Source: a virus
Length of the DNA stretch: 32,967 bases
IMG/VR virus record: IMGVR_UViG_3300002460_000112
Span: 1-32,967 of that record
Strand: one strand, 5' to 3'
The notes beneath the pieces are model-generated. The model had not been told where the DNA came from and did no database searches. It saw only the letters and a list, made by a program, of their open reading frames with translations. A program made the translations under genes and the position numbers. How positions within the stretch are numbered: position 1 is the stretch's first letter; each line of letters begins with the position of its first letter. This document shows positions 10,855 through 19,301 of this stretch, piece by piece.

Positions 10855-12978
10855 ATGGAAGAAGAAATTGAAAGTACATTATTGCCCGATGAATTAAATG
10901 AAATTGAAGAACGACGAAGACAGCAGTTAGAAGATGCTGGAATTGACGAACAAGATGTAATCGCTAAATCAAAAAAGAATGTAAGTGGATGGGAAAGTTA
11001 TTTTAATCAGAACATAGAAAGCGGAAAAGACGATCAGCAATTTGCTATTAGCGATCAGTGGACAGCGATAGAGCGTGCAGAGTTCAATCGTCTATTCAAA
11101 CCTGCAATGACATTCAATAAAGTTTATGATTCTGTTAAAAAGATTGCGGGAGAACAGAGAAAGAATAAACCAGATCTTATTGTTAGATCACTCACTGGAA
11201 AAGCAACAGAAGAACAAATAGATTTAAGAGCAGATTTAGTTCGTACAATATCCTATCAATCTCAAAATGATCTAATCTATCAACAAGCATTCATGAGCGC
11301 GCTTCTATTTGGTTTCGGTGCATTTCAGATATCAATAGATTACGAATCTCCTAAAAGTTTTAATCAGATCATTAAGTTTGATTCAATCAACGATCCTATT
11401 CGAGCAAGTTTTGATCCTATTGCAACCAAACCGCACAAAGGAGATGGTAATTTTTGTGCGAGAAATTATTTATTCAGCAAAGAAGAATTTCATGCAACCT
11501 ATCCATACATCATAAATCCAGAATCTTATTTTGATCCCTGGTCAGTGATGGAATTTCAATTTGAGATTAAGGACGCTATCGTTGTTTGTGATTATTTTCA
11601 AAAAGAATGGTTTTCACAAATAGTTTATAAATTAAGTAATGGACAAACTGTTACAAAAGATGAATGGGAAGAAATGCAATCTAGCTTTAAAATTAAAAAG
11701 GAATTAGCAAAAGATTCTAAAGTGGTAGGACAATTAATATTGGATGAAATACCTAAAATTGTTTCTGAAAGACAATCCCAAGATTATAAGATTATGCATT
11801 ATCGATTGTTAAAAAATCAGATTATTGATTTTACTGAATGGCCTTCAAAATATTTACCGATTATATTTGTAGATGGTGATTCGCATTATTTGAAAGGCAT
11901 GCAACATACTAGATCATTTATCAGAGATGCAAAAGATGCGCAGCGCTTCATAAATTATGTTGGATCTGAAATTGCAGCTGAGATTAAGAACAGACGACGC
12001 GAACAATGGTTGGGTACGCCTGATAACATAATTGGTCAAGAACAGATGTGGAGAAACCCTGAATTACAAATAGGTATGTTGATTGCAAAACCTGATCAGA
12101 AAACCAATATGATGCCACAGAAAATGCCAGCTTGGGAAATATCACAATCATTACTACAACAATATCAGCGTGGAACAGCAGACATTAAAGAAATCATGGG
12201 ATTTTTTGAAGAAAGTCAGGGCCAAGAATCTAATGCGCAATCTGGAGTTGCAATTGCAAATAGACAACTTGCTAGCAGCATGAGCGCATATGTTTATAGA
12301 GATAATCTTAATCAATCGATTGAACAAGCTGGACGTGTAGTATTAGATTTGTTGCCATTGATATATGGACAAGATGAGCGTTACGTTGTGTTATCTAAAA
12401 AGAATGGTGATACGAAACCAGTTACATTGAATAAACAAAATAATGATGGTGAAATTGAAAATTCATTAGATACAGGAGATTATGATATAGAAATTGATGT
12501 GGGCCCAAGTTTTGCAGTGCAGAAAGCAGCATCAGTTCAAATGTTAATACAATTAATACAAACTAATCCGCAGGTATTTCCTCTTGTTGCTGATTTGTTA
12601 GCTAAAAATCTTGATGTGCAGTTCATGCCGCAAATATCAGAAAGATTTCAGAATTTAGTTCCGCCTGAAATTATAGCAAAAGAAAAAGGAATGCCACCAC
12701 CGCCGCAACAACCTAACCATCAAGCACAGATGCAACAATTAGAAATGCAAAATCAAATGCAGCAATTGCAAGAACGCGCGAAAGAATTACAAATCAGACA
12801 AGAGCGACATGATTTAGATAAAGTCGAACTCGCATTAAAAGCACAAGAAATGCAATCTAAATTAGGCGCACAAACGCAAGGCCAAGCAATTGAGATGAAG
12901 AAAGCTGATTTAGATTACAAAGCTAAACTTGCTAAAATTATGGCAGATTTAAATAAATCTACTTCTCAACTTAGATAA
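10855..12978 (+). CDS. portal protein (P22 gp1-like)
   Basis: A 707-residue portal, close to the 725 residues of P22 gp1, forming the dodecameric ring through which DNA enters and leaves the head. The early part has the AEFNRLFKPAMTFNKVYDSV and KIAGEQRKNKPDLIVR segments typical of P22-type portals. The middle (FINYVGSEIAAEIKNRRREQ, DIKEIMGFFEESQGQESNAQ) matches the wing and stem. From about 615 the protein is a Gln-rich helix (QAQMQQLEMQNQMQQLQERA), corresponding to the C-terminal barrel. A GGAAGGGAT site precedes the ATG. It follows the small coiled-coil genes and ends just before a terminator-promoter element. Confidence 0.9.
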   Translation: MEEEIESTLLPDELNEIEERRRQQLEDAGIDEQDVIAKSKKNVSGWESYFNQNIESGKDDQQFAISDQWTAIERAEFNRLFKPAMTFNKVYDSVKKIAGEQRKNKPDLIVRSLTGKATEEQIDLRADLVRTISYQSQNDLIYQQAFMSALLFGFGAFQISIDYESPKSFNQIIKFDSINDPIRASFDPIATKPHKGDGNFCARNYLFSKEEFHATYPYIINPESYFDPWSVMEFQFEIKDAIVVCDYFQKEWFSQIVYKLSNGQTVTKDEWEEMQSSFKIKKELAKDSKVVGQLILDEIPKIVSERQSQDYKIMHYRLLKNQIIDFTEWPSKYLPIIFVDGDSHYLKGMQHTRSFIRDAKDAQRFINYVGSEIAAEIKNRRREQWLGTPDNIIGQEQMWRNPELQIGMLIAKPDQKTNMMPQKMPAWEISQSLLQQYQRGTADIKEIMGFFEESQGQESNAQSGVAIANRQLASSMSAYVYRDNLNQSIEQAGRVVLDLLPLIYGQDERYVVLSKKNGDTKPVTLNKQNNDGEIENSLDTGDYDIEIDVGPSFAVQKAASVQMLIQLIQTNPQVFPLVADLLAKNLDVQFMPQISERFQNLVPPEIIAKEKGMPPPPQQPNHQAQMQQLEMQNQMQQLQERAKELQIRQERHDLDKVELALKAQEMQSKLGAQTQGQAIEMKKADLDYKAKLAKIMADLNKSTSQLR

Positions 12979-12983
12979 CAAAC

Positions 12984-12997
12984 CCCCATTAGTGGGG
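12984..12997 (+). terminator. short hairpin after the portal gene
   Basis: CCCCA and TGGGG pair around TTAG six bases after the portal stop. No T-run follows, so it likely weakens rather than ends transcription. A promoter starts two bases later. Confidence 0.45.
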
Positions 12998-12998
12998 A

Positions 12999-13026
12999 TT
13001 GACTTTGAAAATCGTAATCTAATAAT
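12999..13026 (+). promoter_or_regulatory. promoter for scaffold and coat genes
   Basis: TTGACT (12999-13004), a 16-base spacer and AATAAT (13021-13026), each 5 of 6 to consensus. It sits between portal and scaffold, where extra transcription would raise scaffold and coat levels relative to portal. Confidence 0.55.
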
Positions 13027-13035
13027 GGAATTAAA

Positions 13036-13093
13036 CGTAATAAGGATTATTACGGGGCCAATAGAACGCCGTAGTTCTAGGGCAGATGATGCC
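13036..13093 (+). promoter_or_regulatory. three-hairpin leader of the scaffold/coat transcript
   Basis: Three consecutive stems: CGTAATAA with TTATTACG (13036-13054, loop GGA), TAGAAC with GTTCTA (13062-13079), and GGCA with TGCC (13081-13093). They fill most of the leader between the promoter and the scaffold start, leaving its GGAG site free. A stabilising or translation-enhancing leader is the simplest reading. Confidence 0.55.
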
Positions 13094-13110
13094 AGTGTGG
13101 AGTAGATGTT

Positions 13111-13884
13111 ATGGATGACGCTCAGAATGTGAGTCAAGATGCTGTAATGGAGAGTTTGGGAAGTCCTGATAAGGCAGAATCAGTTTTAGGTGATGATGCT
13201 GAAGCAAAGGATAGCGGGGACCAGAAAGACCCCATGGAAGAATTGCCGGCTTACGCTAAGAAGCGTTTAGGGATGCAAGAAAAGCGGCATAAAAAGGAAT
13301 TGAGAGCATTGCAAGATCAATTAATGAATTTGCAATCTCAAGTAGGATCTTCCAATCAATCTCAAATGCAGCAATCGCAACAGCCTATGGCTGGTTCAGG
13401 CGATGATCAGATACAACGTGCAGTAATGATGGCGCTTCAAGCTCAGGATGAGCAGAAACGTCAACAAAAGCAGGCAGAAGATGCGTCATATGTGAAGCAA
13501 CATTATCAAGGGTTGCAAGACAATCTGGATAATGCTTCAGAAAAATATGATGACTTTGATGATGTAGTAAGAGCGCCGGACGCACCTTACACAGCAGCGA
13601 TGAGGGATGTCGCATTACTTCTACCTAATTCTGCCGATGTACTCTACAAACTTGGCAAAAGCAAAGATGAGCTAAAACGAATATCTGCACTCCACCCAAT
13701 AGATCAAGCAAAAGAGATGGTGAAACTGTCAGTTGCTTTGATGGATGGGAACGGAAAAGCATCGTCTGCACCTAGACCTATCAGTCCAATCAAAAGCAAT
13801 CCAGCTTCCAACTCCGATGCAATCACTGACAAAACTCCCGCTTCTGTAATAAGAGCGCGGATGAAGTCGGGCAAATGGAAGTAA
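13111..13884 (+). CDS. scaffolding protein (P22 gp8-like)
   Basis: A 257-residue protein with the traits of P22-type scaffold: an acidic N-terminus (MDDAQNVSQDAVMESLGSPD), a charged Gln-rich helical centre (KRLGMQEKRHKKELRALQDQ, residues about 50-130) and a short basic C-terminal segment (TPASVIRARMKSGKWK) like the helix pair with which scaffold holds coat. It directs procapsid assembly and leaves before DNA packaging. GGAG lies 8 bases upstream of the ATG. It lies between portal and coat, as in P22, but is shorter than P22 gp8 (303 residues). Confidence 0.8.
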   Translation: MDDAQNVSQDAVMESLGSPDKAESVLGDDAEAKDSGDQKDPMEELPAYAKKRLGMQEKRHKKELRALQDQLMNLQSQVGSSNQSQMQQSQQPMAGSGDDQIQRAVMMALQAQDEQKRQQKQAEDASYVKQHYQGLQDNLDNASEKYDDFDDVVRAPDAPYTAAMRDVALLLPNSADVLYKLGKSKDELKRISALHPIDQAKEMVKLSVALMDGNGKASSAPRPISPIKSNPASNSDAITDKTPASVIRARMKSGKWK

Positions 13885-13914
13885 TTTTTTAAGTGACCAA
13901 ATGGAGATTGGAAA

Positions 13915-15126
13915 ATGGCTAATCAATTTATTACGACTGATTTAGTAAGTAATACTGCTCTTGCAATGTTCGCTAACAACGCCCCTTTTGTTATGACTGG
14001 AAGTAGAATTTATCAAGATGATTTCACTTCTTCTGGTTACAAAATTGGCGACACCCTTCAAGTTAGAAGACAAAATCATTTTATCGTTGGTGATGGATCT
14101 ACCGCAACTCCTCAAGATATCGTTGAGAGTGTCGAGAATCTCGTAATTGCACATCAATATCACGCTTTAATTGCTTATACGATTCAGGATTTATCTTTAA
14201 GAATTGAAGATTTCTCACGATTATTTATCCAACCTGCAATTCAAGAAATAATTACTCAGATGGAAAGAGATATTGCATCAGCCGCTGAACAAAATCTTTA
14301 TTTCTTCACGGGAACAGCCGGAACAGCAATCAATAGTTTTACGGTCGTCGATACTGCTGGTGCTAAATTACTCGAACAAGGTGTAAATATTTCATCTGAT
14401 GCTTATATGTCAATGACGGTTCGAGATGGATCTACGCTTAAAGGCGCATTACTCAATAACTTCACTCCAGTATTTAACGAAGATATTGTTAGACAATCTG
14501 CAATTGGTCATCTTTCTTATTTCGATATTTTCCAATCTCAAAATATTATTCGTCACATTGCTGGTGCTGGCCCTCGTTTAACTCCTGGAGATACTTTATT
14601 AGTTAACGGTGCTGTAATTTCTGGTAATTCAATTATATTATCTGGCGCTAGTTTCGGCGTTACTAACTATTTTGTAGTTGGAGATGTTATTTCCATTGCT
14701 GGAGTGCAGAGCGTTAATCCAATTGGCAGAGCAGCAACTGGACAAAATATGCAATTTGTTGTTACAGCAAATGCAAGTTCCGATGGTGCAGGTGCTATAA
14801 CAATTAGTGTTTCTCCAAGTATTATTTCTGATACTTCAAATCCAAATCGTAACGTAAACAATGCTGTGCCAAATGGTGCTGCTGTAACGATGGTTGGTAG
14901 CCATAATGTGAATGTGGCCTATCCATCTCGTGCATTAGATATTGTTTGTCCGCCTCTTTATAAGCTTCAAGTTCCATATGCTAGTGTTTCTGTTGATCCT
15001 GAAACTGGTTTATCACTTGCAGTAACACAAACCGGTGACATATTGGGATATCAAAACTACATGCGTTTAGATATCTTATGCGGTTTTGCTTGGCATCCTC
15101 AATATGCAGTTAGAATTTTGTCATAA
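13915..15126 (+). CDS. major capsid (coat) protein, P22 gp5-like
   Basis: A 403-residue coat protein (P22 gp5: 430). The N-terminal part (NQFITTDLVSNTALAMFANN, then GDTLQVRRQNHFIVGDG) and the long helix near 85-125 (FIQPAIQEIITQMERDIASA) fit the HK97-fold P22 coat family. The middle, about 210-330, is beta-rich and Gly/Ser/Asn-rich (FVVGDVISIAGVQSVNPIGR) and may correspond to the inserted beta-barrel domain. The C-terminus reads LSLAVTQTGDILGYQNYMRL DILCGFAWHPQYAVRIL. TGGAG lies ahead of the ATG. Codon usage looks more GC-tolerant than in the fibre genes, as expected for a highly expressed gene. Confidence 0.88.
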   Translation: MANQFITTDLVSNTALAMFANNAPFVMTGSRIYQDDFTSSGYKIGDTLQVRRQNHFIVGDGSTATPQDIVESVENLVIAHQYHALIAYTIQDLSLRIEDFSRLFIQPAIQEIITQMERDIASAAEQNLYFFTGTAGTAINSFTVVDTAGAKLLEQGVNISSDAYMSMTVRDGSTLKGALLNNFTPVFNEDIVRQSAIGHLSYFDIFQSQNIIRHIAGAGPRLTPGDTLLVNGAVISGNSIILSGASFGVTNYFVVGDVISIAGVQSVNPIGRAATGQNMQFVVTANASSDGAGAITISVSPSIISDTSNPNRNVNNAVPNGAAVTMVGSHNVNVAYPSRALDIVCPPLYKLQVPYASVSVDPETGLSLAVTQTGDILGYQNYMRLDILCGFAWHPQYAVRILS

Positions 15127-15137
15127 GGAAAAGTTAT

Positions 15138-15335
15138 ATGCTTAATTGTGTTTATCATCCTGTTGAAGAAATGCGTGTTGTTGAGGATGACGAAAAAGCA
15201 AGACTTTTAGAAAGCGGCGTTTGGTTTGATAGTCCATTAAAGGCTAAAGAAATAAGGGAAAAATATGAACGGAAAATACGGAATGAAGGAAAACGTGGAA
15301 AAGTCAAATCAGAAATCAATGCAGAGAATGGGTGA
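15138..15335 (+). CDS. small phage head-region protein (65 aa)
   Basis: A 65-residue protein with HPVEEMRVVEDDEKARLLES GVWFDSPLKAKE, a pattern (peptide ending before a trimmed, charged tail) I have seen in small proteins encoded after phage coat genes; the role is unknown. AAGGAAAAG precedes the ATG. The Lys/Glu-rich C-terminal tail overlaps the next gene by 71 bases in another frame. Confidence 0.6.
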   Translation: MLNCVYHPVEEMRVVEDDEKARLLESGVWFDSPLKAKEIREKYERKIRNEGKRGKVKSEINAENG

Positions 15336-15531
15336 TTCTTTACATAATTCAAATGATGCATTTGTAAAGAAAAGTCAAAATTCATTGCTTTCTCTTGCTG
15401 GTAAAAATCCAGATCTCAAACCTGAAGCACAAAAGTTCAATGCTTATATGTGCAACAACGGTGAAAATGCTGTTGAATTTGGTAGCAAATTAACCGAAGG
15501 TTTGGATAAAAAAGCTTTTCCAGTTAAGTAA
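15265..15531 (+). CDS. hypothetical protein (88 aa) between coat and tail accessory genes
   Basis: An 88-residue polar protein (NQKSMQRMGDSLHNSNDAFV, then LLSLAGKNPDLKPEAQKFNA). The ATG at 15265 has an AAGGGAAAA site; a later Met at 15283 would shorten the long overlap with the previous gene. No domain is recognised. The position suggests a minor head or head-completion protein. Confidence 0.55.
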   Translation: MNGKYGMKENVEKSNQKSMQRMGDSLHNSNDAFVKKSQNSLLSLAGKNPDLKPEAQKFNAYMCNNGENAVEFGSKLTEGLDKKAFPVK

Positions 15532-15556
15532 TTAAATTAGTTGCGGAGGTAATGGA

Positions 15557-16288
15557 ATGCCTCAAGTAACGCGTACAACTAATGATATTATTATTAATTC
15601 ATTATACTTGATTGGTGAATTAGGCGTTGGTGAAACTCCTGACGCCTTTATGTTAACAACAGGTCTTGAATTAATAAATGAATTATTAGATAAATTTTCT
15701 TCAGATGGGATTTATGTTCCATTTCTAACTACACTTTCATTTAATTTCGTAGAAGGACAGGGAACCTATTCTATTTCTGATATGATCACTAATCCAAATA
15801 TTAGTGGTGATCGTATCATAGATTTAGTATTTGCAAATTTCTCAATCGGAGATTCAATTGTTTATCCGCTTAGAATTGTTAACAAAGCAACTTATTATAA
15901 CAATGTTAGATTAAGCACTCTTCAAGCTAGACCTGGTATAATATTTTTAGATAAGCAAGATGATAGAAGTTTTATTACCGTTTATCCCGCACCTGATCAG
16001 CCTTATCCTGCAACAATTCAAGTAAAGAGCATGATCAATGAATTAGACGCCTATGAGGATATTATAGAAATCCCTCCATATTATTATGGATTTATGAAAT
16101 ATGCGTTAGCACGAAAATTCATGGCTTATTATCCATCAGGAAATTGGCCGCAGACTAATGAAGATGAATATCAAGATTATTATAGTAATCTAAAGAATGC
16201 CAATGAAACTGATTTAACTATAAGATCATCTGCAATCCTAACTATCAAACAGCCGTTCTACTGGCAAAGTATATTGGCGTACTTCTAA
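15557..16288 (+). CDS. tail accessory factor (P22 gp4-like)
   Basis: A 243-residue member of the P22 gp4-type head-to-tail adaptor family, which binds under the portal after packaging. The N-terminal helices (TTNDIIINSLYLIGELGVGE, ELINELLDKFSSDGIYVPFL) are typical, with Phe/Tyr-rich strands following (LSFNFVEGQGTYSIS) and a RKFMAYYPSGNWPQT segment near the end. It is longer than P22 gp4 (166 residues). P22 gp4 also has muramidase activity; I see no clear catalytic motif for that here. GGAGG lies ahead of the start and the stop shares a base with the next gene. Confidence 0.8.
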   Translation: MPQVTRTTNDIIINSLYLIGELGVGETPDAFMLTTGLELINELLDKFSSDGIYVPFLTTLSFNFVEGQGTYSISDMITNPNISGDRIIDLVFANFSIGDSIVYPLRIVNKATYYNNVRLSTLQARPGIIFLDKQDDRSFITVYPAPDQPYPATIQVKSMINELDAYEDIIEIPPYYYGFMKYALARKFMAYYPSGNWPQTNEDEYQDYYSNLKNANETDLTIRSSAILTIKQPFYWQSILAYF

Positions 16289-18099
16289 TGCCTATGCAGG
16301 ACTATGAAATAGTTGGCAGTTATAATAATCAACGAGTAAGTAGTATTGATTCGGAAAGATCAGTTAATCTATTTGAATATACTGATCCGTTAGGTAAAAA
16401 ACCAAAATCGTTATTATCAACATCTGGTTTGATTAATACTAATATTGTATTTTCTGGCAATACAGGTGGAGTAAGAGCGCAATTTATATTTGATGATAAT
16501 TTATTTATCGTAGTTGGAAATATTATTTATAGATTTGACTCTACTCTATCCATTACAAATACGCAGATAATTAATACAAATTCAGGACATGTTGGAATTG
16601 ATGCAAATACTTTTCAGGTAATATTTGTAGATGGAACAGATGGCTGGATATGGGATAACAACCAACAATTATTTACACAAATAACAGATAGCAATTTTCC
16701 AGATCAAGCAGTTGATGCTTGTTATTTGGATGGATTTTTTGTAGTAGCAGTTGGTGAAAGTGCTAATTTTCAATTGTCTAGTTTATTTCAAGGAATGGTA
16801 TGGGGAAGTGATACAGAAACAATTATATCTACTAATACTGTTGCAGATACAATTAATATTGCTAATACAAATAATTTTCAAACCGGTGTTCCAATCACAT
16901 TTACTGGAGCAGGTATTATGGCTCCATTAAATATAACAGATACATTTTATTCAAGAAGAATAGATGCTAATAATATTCAAATTGCTATTACCTACGATAA
17001 TGCAATTGCAGGAACTGTTGTAGATTTAACAGGTGCAGAAGTTGGTGATGTATCTGTAGTAGGAGAACTTCAAGAAGGATCTATTACTTCTCATCCTGGA
17101 ACTATCGTTGGATGTCGAACATTGCATCGTAGATTATTTTTATTTTCTCAGAATTATACAGAAGTATGGGAAAATGCAGGTGCAGGAACTAATTTACCTT
17201 TTAGAAGAAATAATAGCTTATTAATGGAATATGGAACACCAGCACTTGGAAGTATTTCAGTTGGCTTTGATAGATTATTTTTCTTAGCGCAAGACAAAGA
17301 TGGATTGGGTGCAGTAATGCAAGTATTAGGTACGCAACCTGTTCAGGTAAGCAATAGAGCATTAGATTTCCAATTTGCCCAATATGCAGCAGATCCAGAT
17401 ACTGGTGTTTCAGATGCAGTTGGTTTTTTGATGAAAGAAAATGGTCTTATATTTTATAGATTAAATTTTACTGCTGCTAATCATACTTATGTTTATTCTA
17501 TTGATAGCGATCTTCAAAATCCTAAGTGGCATGAAGAAGAATTATTAAATGGTGACAGACATCCTGCTCAGAATCATGCTTATTTTAATGGATTAAATTA
17601 TGTTGGCCATTATAATGAATCTACTATTTATATCGTGAGCGCTAATCACTCTACAAATGACGGTCAACCAATAAAACGTATGAGAATTGGTAGACCGTTT
17701 TCTCCTCCTAGTTATCAAAGAATAAGAGTAGATAGATTTCATTTGGATTTATTGCAGGGAAGAGTTGAGCGTAATGAAGATATATTAGATTTATTATCTG
17801 AGGTATCTGCTGAGATATTAACAGAATTAGAAGATAATATTATTTTAGAATCTAGTACATTTTCAACTGGTGAACAACCGGAAGTATTTTTATCTATCTC
17901 AAGAGATGGTGGTCAAAGTTATGGAAATAGAATTAGGTCTTTTATGGGTAAGATTGGTCAAAGAACTTATCGAACAGTTTGGAGAAAATTAGGAACTACA
18001 CCTAGAGGACAAGCATTTGTTCCGAGAATAGAATTTTTTAATGAAGTGCCATTTATAATTTTAGGTGCTGCATGGAGTATTGAGGTTTTACCGGAGTAA
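16288..18099 (+). CDS. packaged-DNA stabilisation protein (P22 gp10-like tail hub)
   Basis: A 603-residue protein of the P22 gp10 type, which plugs the portal channel and holds DNA in the head. The opening DYEIVGSYNNQRVSSIDSER SVNLFEY and KSLLSTSGL are diagnostic of the family, followed by repeated beta-strand segments (FIFDDNLFIVVGNIIYRFD, FQVIFVDGTDGWIWDN) consistent with a beta-propeller-like hub. The C-terminal part (RTYRTVWRKLGTTPRGQAFV PRIEF) matches typical ends. It is longer than P22 gp10 (472), with an insertion around residues 180-260. It overlaps the gp4-like gene by one base. Confidence 0.82.
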   Translation: MPMQDYEIVGSYNNQRVSSIDSERSVNLFEYTDPLGKKPKSLLSTSGLINTNIVFSGNTGGVRAQFIFDDNLFIVVGNIIYRFDSTLSITNTQIINTNSGHVGIDANTFQVIFVDGTDGWIWDNNQQLFTQITDSNFPDQAVDACYLDGFFVVAVGESANFQLSSLFQGMVWGSDTETIISTNTVADTINIANTNNFQTGVPITFTGAGIMAPLNITDTFYSRRIDANNIQIAITYDNAIAGTVVDLTGAEVGDVSVVGELQEGSITSHPGTIVGCRTLHRRLFLFSQNYTEVWENAGAGTNLPFRRNNSLLMEYGTPALGSISVGFDRLFFLAQDKDGLGAVMQVLGTQPVQVSNRALDFQFAQYAADPDTGVSDAVGFLMKENGLIFYRLNFTAANHTYVYSIDSDLQNPKWHEEELLNGDRHPAQNHAYFNGLNYVGHYNESTIYIVSANHSTNDGQPIKRMRIGRPFSPPSYQRIRVDRFHLDLLQGRVERNEDILDLLSEVSAEILTELEDNIILESSTFSTGEQPEVFLSISRDGGQSYGNRIRSFMGKIGQRTYRTVWRKLGTTPRGQAFVPRIEFFNEVPFIILGAAWSIEVLPE

Positions 18100-18100
18100 T

Positions 18101-18628
18101 ATGGCATTAGATATTGACCAACCAAATATATATGATCCTATTGTAAAGACAGGAACAAGTCATTTAAGTGATATTTGGGTTGGTTGGTTTAGTTCTTTTT
18201 ATCAGACTTTAATAGGATATTTATCTCAAAATGGGATATTTATTCCAATACTTACAACAGTAGAACGAGATGCGATTCAATCAGCACAAGAAGGACAAAT
18301 AATTTATAATAGTGATTTTAATGGAATAGAATTTTACAATGGTAATAGTTGGGGATTTATGGTCCCTCAATTAACAACTGTTCAAAGAGATGCAATTCAA
18401 ATTCCTCAAGAAGGTCAGATTATTTATAATAGTGATAATCAAACCATTCAATCTTATTTGAATGGTGCTTGGAGACAATCTTTATCACCTTATAGTTTAT
18501 ATGCGCCACAATTAACAACCGCACAACGTGATGCTTTAACAGGTGTGGTAAACGGACAAATAATTTATAATACTACTACTGACAAGTTTCAAGGAAGAGA
18601 AGCAGGAGCTTGGGTTAATTTAATTTAA
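18101..18628 (+). CDS. triple-repeat tail-associated protein (175 aa)
   Basis: A 175-residue protein with three copies of a 37-45-residue unit: LTTVERDAIQSAQEGQIIYN, LTTVQRDAIQIPQEGQIIYN and LTTAQRDALTGVVNGQIIYN, each followed by a strand, a Gly and a Trp. Such units occur in phage tail and fibre proteins. The N-terminus (MALDIDQPNIYDPIV) is short and may dock on the tail hub. The start at 18101 follows the previous stop by one base and uses CGGAG just upstream. In P22 the corresponding place holds the tail needle gene; no coiled-coil needle is seen here, so an equivalent role is only a guess. Confidence 0.6.
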   Translation: MALDIDQPNIYDPIVKTGTSHLSDIWVGWFSSFYQTLIGYLSQNGIFIPILTTVERDAIQSAQEGQIIYNSDFNGIEFYNGNSWGFMVPQLTTVQRDAIQIPQEGQIIYNSDNQTIQSYLNGAWRQSLSPYSLYAPQLTTAQRDALTGVVNGQIIYNTTTDKFQGREAGAWVNLI

Positions 18629-18644
18629 TCATAAGGATATGATT

Positions 18645-19292
18645 ATGGGTCAATCAAGATATGGTTCTCAACAACCACAGCAGGGCTCACAAGGAGGCTA
18701 TCAAAATCCTTTTGGTTCATTATCTAATTCTTTTGCATCTATATTTAGCGGATTATTTGGAGATTCTGGTGATCCATATAAACAAGCCGCTGATCAGTAT
18801 CAAAAATATTATGGGCAAGCGGCACAATATCAGCAGCCTTTTTATGAAGCTGGTGTTGGTGCATTACCAGGGTATCAAGCATGGCTTGCTGGTCAACAAG
18901 ATCCTTCAGGATTTATAAATAATCTAATGGGTCAATATCAGCAATCTCCTTATGCCAAATATCAAACCCAACAGGGATTACAAGGTGCTCAAAACGCCGC
19001 ATCTGCTGGTGGATTATTAGGCTCAACTGCCTTATCTAAATTTAACCAACAACAAGCACAAGGAATCAGTTCTCAGGATATGCAGAATTGGTTGGCAAAT
19101 GTATTAGGAATTAATACGCAATATGGTGCTGGAATGGGCGGATTAGTTGGAGGTGGAATGGGAGCTGCTAATAGTTTAGGAAATATTTATAGCGGATTAG
19201 GAAATGCAATGGGTGGAATGGCTTATGGTCAAGGAGAAGGTGAGAATCAAGATTGGTCTAATCTGGTTGGCGGACTAGCTTCATTATTATAA
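18645..19292 (+). CDS. ejection (internal virion) protein, first of three
   Basis: A 215-residue Gln/Gly/Ala-rich protein (NPFGSLSNSFASIFSGLFGD, KQAADQYQKYYGQAAQYQQP, AASAGGLLGSTALSKFNQQQ, GGLVGGGMGAANSLGNIYSG). This composition and place match the podovirus DNA-ejection proteins carried in the head and expelled on infection (P22 gp7/gp20/gp16 group). The Gly/Ala-rich helices could insert into membrane. The ATG at 18645 is preferred to 18639 because AAGGA lies 7 bases before it. Confidence 0.65.
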   Translation: MGQSRYGSQQPQQGSQGGYQNPFGSLSNSFASIFSGLFGDSGDPYKQAADQYQKYYGQAAQYQQPFYEAGVGALPGYQAWLAGQQDPSGFINNLMGQYQQSPYAKYQTQQGLQGAQNAASAGGLLGSTALSKFNQQQAQGISSQDMQNWLANVLGINTQYGAGMGGLVGGGMGAANSLGNIYSGLGNAMGGMAYGQGEGENQDWSNLVGGLASLL

Positions 19293-19301
19293 AGGTGATA
19301 T

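Noticed and set aside
13385-13615. Minus-strand frames opposite the scaffold, coat and fibre genes
   Set aside because: They mirror strong plus-strand genes and lack ribosome binding sites and recognisable products.
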